Part shown: positions 58,136 to 64,000 of the stretch, piece after piece
Layout: the number at the start of each line of letters is the position of its first letter
Position numbering within the stretch: position 1 is the stretch's first letter
Notes under the pieces: generated by a model
The model's database searches: none
The model's input: only the letters and a program-made list of their open reading frames with translations
What the model was told of the DNA's origin: nothing
Translations under genes and position numbers: made by a program
DNA from: an uncultured Flavobacteriaceae bacterium
GTDB lineage: Bacteria > Bacteroidota > Bacteroidia > Flavobacteriales > Flavobacteriaceae
Direction: 5' to 3'
NCBI GenBank assembly: GCA_947501845.1
Contig: CANMXP010000024.1
Coordinates: 1-64,000 of the forward strand
DNA length: 64,000 bases

Positions 58136-59440
58136 TTATGTATTCTTTTCACTCTCCACACCAAAAAGCGAACTCCCAAATATTAGCAAAATAATGCCAT
58201 AATACATCACATAACTTACAAAATGCGCAACAACCGCTCCTTTAACACCATCAAACAAATCTATAAAATATATGCTCGTCGTATAAAGCGTTATTATTAA
58301 AAAGGCTTCGGTTAAAATATAATGCCAAAACATTTTTTTTGCTAAAAACTGGTATGCAATAACAATAGACAAAATCTTAACGAAATCCCCTAAAAGTTGC
58401 CATAAGAATAAATCTTCAACAGGCTCAAACTCATTGGAAAAAACTAATGATACTATAAAAGGTTTCAATAAATATATAACAAACAAACCAATAGCCAAAA
58501 CAGGTATGATCGTTTTATAAAAACTAAACACCTCTTTTTTAAATTCTTTAGCGTCATCAATCTCAGAAAATCTGGGTAAAATGTATAACGCAATTAATGA
58601 ACTAACCAGCATTAAATAATACTTGGATATTCTTGTCATAGCTTCCCAAAAGCCAGCATCTTTATAACCAATATTATCTATAATATATGATCTGATAGCA
58701 ATAGCAACAAAAGGAAGAAAAACAGCAGTAAAAAGAGCCATTAAGGAATAAGAACTCATTTTTTTAAAAAAACTAAAATCCACCCTATTAACACGTATAA
58801 GCGGCACTAAACTACGTCTGTTAATAATACCAACCAAAGTGATTAAAAATATTAATGCTTCGGCAATAACTACAGATACTAAAGCACCGTCGATCTTATT
58901 TTGATAAATTAAAAGTAAGGCGACAGAAACACTTAGTACTTGTCCAATTATATTAATAACAATAAGAATTTTATACTTGGAGAAACCATTCATTATAGAA
59001 AATGAAAACATGTTCAAAGCATAAAAAGGTAATACTATTGCAAAAATCTGAATAACATAAGTATAGTTATTATAGATAGGAAAAATAATATTGTTGATTG
59101 ATTCTGCATTAAAATAACAAAAAAACGATACTAAAATAGTCGATATAAATGCGATGTAAAAGATGGTTGATACTGCTTTACTTAATTCTACAACATCATC
59201 CTTAAATTTCGAGACATTTTTTACAGCCCCTTTATAAAACCCAAGTACTGCAACTGTTTGAAAAGAGCTAACAAAGTTTTGTAAATTTCCAATTAACGCC
59301 AACCCAACGGGGCCAATAAAAACAGCAATAGCCTTAGAAGTTAATATACCTGCTATTATTCTTGTTAATACGGAAGCTGTTTGTAACGAAGTAACTTTAA
59401 CTAAAACCTTACTATTTATATAATCAATTAACCTTTTCAA
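58136..59440 (-). CDS. Wzx-type polysaccharide flippase
   Basis: 434 residues with about 12 helices. GIISSKAIAVFIGPVGLALIGNLQNFVSS-like N-terminal region (residues about 30-60) and later WEAMTRISKYYLMLVSSLIAL place it in the O-antigen/teichoic flippase family. TTG start; first gene of the operon after a terminator. A 67-base spacer leads to the GNAT gene. Different in sequence from the second flippase, so probably not a simple duplicate. Confidence 0.83.
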   Translation of the reverse strand: MKRLIDYINSKVLVKVTSLQTASVLTRIIAGILTSKAIAVFIGPVGLALIGNLQNFVSSFQTVAVLGFYKGAVKNVSKFKDDVVELSKAVSTIFYIAFISTILVSFFCYFNAESINNIIFPIYNNYTYVIQIFAIVLPFYALNMFSFSIMNGFSKYKILIVINIIGQVLSVSVALLLIYQNKIDGALVSVVIAEALIFLITLVGIINRRSLVPLIRVNRVDFSFFKKMSSYSLMALFTAVFLPFVAIAIRSYIIDNIGYKDAGFWEAMTRISKYYLMLVSSLIALYILPRFSEIDDAKEFKKEVFSFYKTIIPVLAIGLFVIYLLKPFIVSLVFSNEFEPVEDLFLWQLLGDFVKILSIVIAYQFLAKKMFWHYILTEAFLIITLYTTSIYFIDLFDGVKGAVVAHFVSYVMYYGIILLIFGSSLFGVESEKNT

Positions 59441-59504
59441 TTAAGTATGAATTTTTTAGTAAATAAAATTACTTAAAATTGAATACATGACCTGTAAACG
59501 CTAA

Positions 59505-59533
59505 AAAAAGCATATTATTCTTCTATGCTTTTT
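59505..59533 (-). terminator. terminator of the typA unit
   Basis: On minus, AAAAAGCATA pairs with TATGCTTTTT around a 9-base loop, followed by TTTT. It separates typA and the small membrane gene from the glycan operon. Confidence 0.8.
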
Positions 59534-59627
59534 ATAAAGAAGCCAAATATACAAAATCATTTAACTTTTCTTTCTTTTTAAGCTACAATTGTAAGAATTC
59601 ACCAATCACTATAAATAATAAATGGAT

Positions 59628-59861
59628 TTAATTTTTTTTCTGCAATAAGTAATATAAATTAATACAAAATATAGCTGTATTAGTTATTATAATTGGCATT
59701 GAAACCGGATGTAACAAAATGCCATAAAACACAAATAGTAAACATCCTAAGGAGTTTACTATTCGTAGTTTGTTAACCGACTTCATTAAGAATGAGATTA
59801 AAACAGTTGCCATAGCAGCATATCCAACCCATTCTACACCAGAAATTCCAAAGAATTCCAT
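59628..59861 (-). CDS. SemiSWEET/YgjV-like three-helix membrane protein
   Basis: 77 residues, three helices (about 11-27, 36-52, 55-72). The layout, with a short PQ-like turn and the polar segment HPVSMPIIITNTAIF in the third helix, resembles SemiSWEET sugar transporters and the YgjV family. It begins one base after the typA stop. Transport of sugars is inference only. Confidence 0.72.
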   Translation of the reverse strand: MEFFGISGVEWVGYAAMATVLISFLMKSVNKLRIVNSLGCLLFVFYGILLHPVSMPIIITNTAIFCINLYYLLQKKN

Positions 59862-59862
59862 C

Positions 59863-61662
59863 TTATATCGTTTTGTTTCGTTTACGTTCTACTTCTGTTA
59901 AATAGATTTTACGCAAACGTAAGTGATTTGGTGTTACTTCTACGTATTCATCTTTTTGAATATATTCTAAAGCTTCTTCTAACGAAAATTTAATTGCAGG
60001 TACAATTTTTGCTTTATCATCTGCTCCAGAAGAACGTACATTACTAAGCTTTTTAGTTTTTGTTACGTTTACCGTCATATCGTCACCACGAGAATTTTCT
60101 CCAATAACCTGACCTTCATAAATATCTTCACCTGGATCTATAAAAAACTTACCTCTTTCTTGTAGTTTATCAATAGAGTAAGGAATAGCCTGACCTTTTT
60201 CCATAGATACCAAAGAACCATTTTGTCTTTCAGGAATACCTCCTTTTAATGGTTGATATTCTTTAAAACGGTGTGCCATAATAGCTTCGCCAGCGGTGGC
60301 CGTTAATAACTGGTTACGTAATCCAATAATACCTCTGGATGGCACTATAAATTCGCAAACCATACGGTCTCCTTTAGCTTCCATACTTAGCATTTCTCCT
60401 TTACGCAATGTTACCATCTCTATAGCTTTACCTGAAACTTCTTCTGGTAAATCAATAGTCATTTCTTCAACTGGTTCACATTTAACGCCATCAACTTCTT
60501 TAATTATAACCTGAGGCTGACCAATTTGTAATTCGTAACCTTCACGACGCATGGTTTCTATTAAAACCGATAAATGCAAGACACCACGGCCAAATACCAT
60601 AAACTTATCTGCACTATCTGTTTCTTTAACACGAAGTGCTAAATTCTTTTCTAATTCTTTAGTTAAACGCTCTTTTATGTGACGAGAAGTAACAAACTTG
60701 CCATCTTTTCCAAAGAAAGGCGAATCGTTAATAGTAAATAACATGCTCATTGTTGGCTCATCAATAGCAATAGTCTTTAAACCTTCAGGTGTTTCCCAAT
60801 CTGCAACCGTGTCACCAATTTCAAAACCTTCTAGTCCAACTATAGCACAAATGTCTCCTGCCTGTACTTCCTCTACTTTTTTACGTCCTAAGCCTTCAAA
60901 AACATGCAGTTCTTTAATTTTTGACTTAACAATACTTCCGTCACGTTTAACTAAAGATATATTTTGCCCAACTTTTAATTCACCACGAGTTAAACGACCT
61001 ATAGCAATTCTTCCTGTAAAAGAAGAAAAGTCTAAAGATGTAATTAACATTTGAGTCGTACCTTCTTCAATTTTTGGTTCTGGAATATGATCTATAACCA
61101 TATCTAATAATGGCTCGATATTTTCTGTTTCTTTTTGCCAATCATCACTCATCCAATTATTCTTTGCCGAACCATAAACAGTTGGAAAGTCCAATTGCCA
61201 TTCTTCAGCTCCCAATTCAAACATCAAATCAAAAACTTTTTCATGCACCTCATCAGGTGTACAGTTTTCTTTATCAACTTTATTGACAACCACACAAGGC
61301 TTTAAACCTAAATCAATTGCTTTTTGCAACACAAAACGTGTCTGTGGCATAGGTCCCTCAAAAGCATCTACTAATAATAAAACACCATCTGCCATATTTA
61401 ATACACGCTCTACTTCACCTCCAAAATCGGCGTGACCAGGTGTATCAATAATATTGATCTTTGTGTCCTTATAGATTACAGAAACATTTTTAGAAGTAAT
61501 TGTAATCCCTCTTTCACGCTCCAAATCATTATTATCAAGAATTAAATCTCCTGTATTTTCATTTTCGCGAAATAACTGACAATGGTACATAATCTTGTCA
61601 ACCAAAGTTGTTTTACCATGATCTACGTGAGCAATAATTGCAATATTTTTAATCTTAGTCAT
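59863..61662 (-). CDS. typA: ribosome-associated GTPase TypA/BipA
   Basis: 599 residues. GTPase with [14 protein letters not shown] at the N terminus, DTPGHADFGGEVERVL and NKVDKENC, then EF-G-like domains and the BipA-specific C-terminal domain. It aids ribosome assembly and stress growth. Its own promoter (-7 at 61686) drives it and the small membrane gene. Confidence 0.97.
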   Translation of the reverse strand: MTKIKNIAIIAHVDHGKTTLVDKIMYHCQLFRENENTGDLILDNNDLERERGITITSKNVSVIYKDTKINIIDTPGHADFGGEVERVLNMADGVLLLVDAFEGPMPQTRFVLQKAIDLGLKPCVVVNKVDKENCTPDEVHEKVFDLMFELGAEEWQLDFPTVYGSAKNNWMSDDWQKETENIEPLLDMVIDHIPEPKIEEGTTQMLITSLDFSSFTGRIAIGRLTRGELKVGQNISLVKRDGSIVKSKIKELHVFEGLGRKKVEEVQAGDICAIVGLEGFEIGDTVADWETPEGLKTIAIDEPTMSMLFTINDSPFFGKDGKFVTSRHIKERLTKELEKNLALRVKETDSADKFMVFGRGVLHLSVLIETMRREGYELQIGQPQVIIKEVDGVKCEPVEEMTIDLPEEVSGKAIEMVTLRKGEMLSMEAKGDRMVCEFIVPSRGIIGLRNQLLTATAGEAIMAHRFKEYQPLKGGIPERQNGSLVSMEKGQAIPYSIDKLQERGKFFIDPGEDIYEGQVIGENSRGDDMTVNVTKTKKLSNVRSSGADDKAKIVPAIKFSLEEALEYIQKDEYVEVTPNHLRLRKIYLTEVERKRNKTI

Positions 61663-61685
61663 AATAGTGCCTTATTTTAAGCGTG

Positions 61686-61693
61686 CAAATGTA
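61686..61693 (-). promoter_or_regulatory. typA: -7 element of typA promoter
   Basis: TACATTTG, exact TAnnTTTG, 24 bases before the ATG. No clear -33 TTG. Confidence 0.55.
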
Positions 61694-61892
61694 ACCATAA
61701 ATAATGTATAAACTATGTAATATTATTTTTTTGAATATTCCTTCTTTGTAAAATACAAAAAAAGAAGCACTTCTCATTATATCTTTCTCGTTATTAAACT
61801 GTTAAAAAACATTAAATCGCACAGTCTCATTTTTTAACACAAATACTTAAATTCTATTTAAAAAGATACTCTCATTAATTCGCCATTAATAG

Positions 61893-61900
61893 TATCTTTG
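61893..61900 (+). promoter_or_regulatory. kdsA: -7 element of kdsA promoter
   Basis: TATCTTTG, exact TAnnTTTG, 24 bases before the ATG. The typA and kdsA promoters diverge from a 260-base spacer. Confidence 0.55.
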
Positions 61901-61924
61901 TAATATAATTTTTCGAAAAAATTT

Positions 61925-62743
61925 ATGACGCTTCAAAATATACCAAAAGTAAAACATACTAATTCAAACAATTTTTTCTTGCTTTGTGGCCCATGTGCTA
62001 TTGAAGGAGAAGATATGGCACTTCGTATTGCCGAAAAAGTAGTTACAATTACTAATAAATTAGAAATTCCTTATATTTTTAAAGGTAGTTTTAAAAAAGC
62101 AAATCGTAGTAGAATTGATAGTTTTACAGGAATTGGTAATGAAGAAGCTTTAAAAATCCTAAAAAAAGTTTCAGATACTTTTGATATACCAACAGTTACT
62201 GATATTCATGAAATTTCTGACGCAACCTTGGCCGCTCAATATGTTGATGTATTGCAAATTCCAGCATTCTTGGTCCGTCAAACAGATTTGGTAGTTGCTG
62301 CAGCAAAAACGGGTAAAGTAGTCAACCTGAAAAAAGGACAATTTATGAGTCCTGAAGCCATGAAACATGCTGTACAAAAAATTAAAGATTCTGGAAGCGA
62401 CAAAGCATGGATAACAGATAGAGGTACCATGTTTGGCTATCAAGATATGATAGTAGATTTTCGGGGCATCCCTACCATGCGTGAATATGCTCCAACCATT
62501 TTAGATGTAACGCATTCTCTACAACAACCTAACCAAAGCGCTGGTGTAACTGGTGGTAGACCAGATATGATTGAAACCATAGCCAGAGCAGGTGTAGTTA
62601 ATAATGTAGATGGACTATTCATTGAAACTCATTACGATCCTGCTAATGCAAAAAGTGATGGCGCCAATATGTTACATCTGGATAATTTAGAAAAATTACT
62701 CACCAACCTAGTTACCATTAGAAAAACGGTTCAATCACTCTAG
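61925..62743 (+). CDS. kdsA: 3-deoxy-8-phosphooctulonate synthase
   Basis: 272 residues. Condenses phosphoenolpyruvate and arabinose 5-phosphate to KDO 8-phosphate for the lipopolysaccharide core. Landmarks: CGPCAIEGEDMALRIAE, FKGSFKKANRSRIDSF, and the C-terminal FDRG-like region ITDRGTMFGYQD and RGIPTMRE. A terminator-like hairpin follows. Confidence 0.96.
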   Translation: MTLQNIPKVKHTNSNNFFLLCGPCAIEGEDMALRIAEKVVTITNKLEIPYIFKGSFKKANRSRIDSFTGIGNEEALKILKKVSDTFDIPTVTDIHEISDATLAAQYVDVLQIPAFLVRQTDLVVAAAKTGKVVNLKKGQFMSPEAMKHAVQKIKDSGSDKAWITDRGTMFGYQDMIVDFRGIPTMREYAPTILDVTHSLQQPNQSAGVTGGRPDMIETIARAGVVNNVDGLFIETHYDPANAKSDGANMLHLDNLEKLLTNLVTIRKTVQSL

Positions 62744-62750
62744 TTTTTTT

Positions 62751-62833
62751 CAAATCAATCAAAAAAAATTAAAAACTTTTTTAAGGAATAGACTTTTTAT
62801 TCCATAAAATTTTTTTTCCAAATCAATCAAAAA
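62751..62833 (+). repeat. 15-base direct repeat flanking a terminator
   Basis: CAAATCAATCAAAAA occurs at 62751-62765 and 62819-62833 (period 68), on either side of the kdsA terminator. Confidence 0.75.
62785..62803 (+). terminator. terminator of kdsA
   Basis: GGAATA and TATTCC (6 pairs) around seven bases, followed after a short gap by a run of T. Confidence 0.5.
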
Positions 62834-62839
62834 GCATTA

Positions 62840-63727
62840 ATGAATATTAAACCTATTAAGCTTATAATAATTTTTATTATAAGCTCTTTATCACAGCACA
62901 GTTTTTCTCAAAAAAACAACACAAGCAACACAAACACGACAAGTAACCCATTAAAATATACTGGATCCAACAAAGGTAAATTTTTTATAAGTTGGGGAGG
63001 TAATAGAGAATCTTTTTCAAGATCTGATATTAGATTTAAAGGTGTCAACTATGATTTTACCATAAAAGATGTCTCTGCTAAAGACAAACCCAAAGGCTGG
63101 CATATAGACTATTTTAACCCTACAAAAATTACTATTCCGCAAACCAATATAAAAATTGGCTACTTCATCTCTGACAAATATGCTATTTCGCTTGGTGTCG
63201 ATCATATGAAGTATGTAATGAACAACAATAGAAATAAAATTATTGATGGGTATATTAATTTACCCAACAATGAATTGGGGAGTCAATACAATGGAAATTA
63301 TGATAATGAAGATTTTTTTGTTTCCGAGGATTTCTTATTGTTTGAGCACACAAACGGTCTAAACTATGTTTATGCTGAATTTTCGAGGTTTGATGATATT
63401 TCTTCAATATTCAACATTCAAAATACTGATAAATTTCAACTAAATATCACCGAAGGCCTAGGTGCTGGAATCTTATACCCTAAAACAAATACAACCTTAC
63501 TTCAAAAAGACAGGTATGACCAGTTTCATTTAGCAGGTTATGGCTTATCTCTTAATGCTGGTCTAAATATGACATTTTTTAAACACTTTTTTGTAGAATT
63601 AGACTTAAGAGGTGGTTACATAAACATGCCTGACATACGAACGACCAGTAATACGATAGAAAGTGCATCGCAGCATTTCTTTTATTTACAGCGTGTTATT
63701 TCTTTTGGAGGGATATTTAGACTTTAA
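62840..63727 (+). CDS. outer-membrane beta-barrel protein, unknown function
   Basis: 295 residues with a signal peptide (cleaved near QHSFSQ, residue 24). A Ser/Thr/Asn-rich linker follows (NNTSNTNTTSNPLKYTG), then about eight amphipathic strands ending in FFYLQRVISFGGIFRL, as in a small outer-membrane barrel. I do not recognise the family beyond that. It probably has its own transcript after the kdsA terminator. Its stop overlaps the stop of the next gene by three bases. Confidence 0.7.
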   Translation: MNIKPIKLIIIFIISSLSQHSFSQKNNTSNTNTTSNPLKYTGSNKGKFFISWGGNRESFSRSDIRFKGVNYDFTIKDVSAKDKPKGWHIDYFNPTKITIPQTNIKIGYFISDKYAISLGVDHMKYVMNNNRNKIIDGYINLPNNELGSQYNGNYDNEDFFVSEDFLLFEHTNGLNYVYAEFSRFDDISSIFNIQNTDKFQLNITEGLGAGILYPKTNTTLLQKDRYDQFHLAGYGLSLNAGLNMTFFKHFFVELDLRGGYINMPDIRTTSNTIESASQHFFYLQRVISFGGIFRL

Positions 63728-64000
63728 ATAAACCAAGCTTTTTTACTTTTTTTTAATGAGTTTGAAGCTTCATGCAATAACTCAACAAAATTTTCATGAT
63801 CTAAATCCTCGATGGTTTTTAGTTGAATAGACCGTACTTGTTTACGTTTATTATCATTCTTTAAAATGGGAAATCGTTTTTCCAACAGAATACCTTGTAC
63901 AAAAGCAACATCTACATAATCTTTACCCTTTAAGACATTTATATAAACCATTGGTTTTTTTCCAATATTATAAAACGGAATTTTATAGCTATACCGTTCC
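63724..64000 (-). CDS. DUF1801 family protein, C-terminal part
   Basis: Partial: the frame is open from the stop at 63724 to the end of the window and beyond the ATG at 63951. The reading ERYSYKIPFYNIGKKPMVYI...YVDVAFVQG fits DUF1801 (YdhG-like), a small cytoplasmic fold of unknown function. The true start is outside the window. Confidence 0.8.
   Translation of the reverse strand, partial: ERYSYKIPFYNIGKKPMVYINVLKGKDYVDVAFVQGILLEKRFPILKNDNKRKQVRSIQLKTIEDLDHENFVELLHEASNSLKKSKKAWFI

Overview
The window is AT-rich chromosomal DNA from a member of the Bacteroidota, most likely the family Flavobacteriaceae. The evidence is Bacteroidota-type promoters (TTG, 17-23 bases, TAnnTTTG), almost no Shine-Dalgarno sequences except a strong one in front of rpsU, a TonB-barrel/TPR gene pair, a T9SS-style surface protein with calcium-binding repeats, DUF3467 downstream of rpoC, and the close match of the housekeeping proteins to flavobacterial families. 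Species cannot be named from the sequence.

Layout. Positions 1-2454 (minus) hold the N-terminal 818 codons of a giant secreted Gly-rich/TSP3-repeat protein that runs off the window. A long non-coding gap follows, then prfC and a small Fer4_19 protein on plus. From 5.8 to 21.6 kb on minus lies the translation/transcription block: rpsU, xerC-like recombinase, hpf, tRNA-Thr(TGT), tRNA-Tyr, tRNA-Gly, tRNA-Thr(GGT), tuf, tRNA-Trp, secE, nusG, rplK, rplA, rplJ, rplL, rpoB, rpoC, DUF3467. From 21.7 to 47 kb is a mixed metabolic and envelope region: GH13 amylase lipoprotein, acyl-CoA dehydrogenase, HhH protein, AGCS symporter, RCK potassium channel, PspC protein, DUF2851, a frameshifted Crp-like regulator beside a DoxX protein, a FIST/hybrid-kinase pair, a PLP/CBS-domain enzyme, a LolC/E-type permease, NamZ (DUF1343), sterol-desaturase-like protein, YkgJ, methyltransferase, DUF1287, an outer-membrane barrel with a TPR lipoprotein-like partner, and FtsE. 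From 47 to 59.5 kb is a surface-polysaccharide locus: glycosyltransferases, two flippases, an FdtA/FdtB-type amino-sugar pair, and acyltransferases. The window ends with a SemiSWEET-like gene, typA, kdsA, a barrel protein and a partial DUF1801 gene.

How the parts fit. The tRNA-tuf-secE-nusG-rpl-rpoBC order is the ancient conserved arrangement also known from E. coli. The polysaccharide operon (59.4 to 53.4 kb, minus) would make a 3-amino-3,6-dideoxyhexose-containing glycan and export it through Wzx-type flippases; kdsA supplies KDO for lipopolysaccharide.

The most unusual signals are not genes. They are duplicated tRNA 3' ends fused to a dispersed palindromic element beside tRNA-Trp and tRNA-Thr, pairs of a TTTTATCG-type motif 20-21 bases apart upstream of three unrelated genes, a perfect LacI-type operator upstream of the amylase, a strong Shine-Dalgarno in front of rpsU, and a promoter overlapping a terminator at the head of the tRNA-tuf operon. 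No CRISPR array, prophage, transposase or clear defence system is visible.
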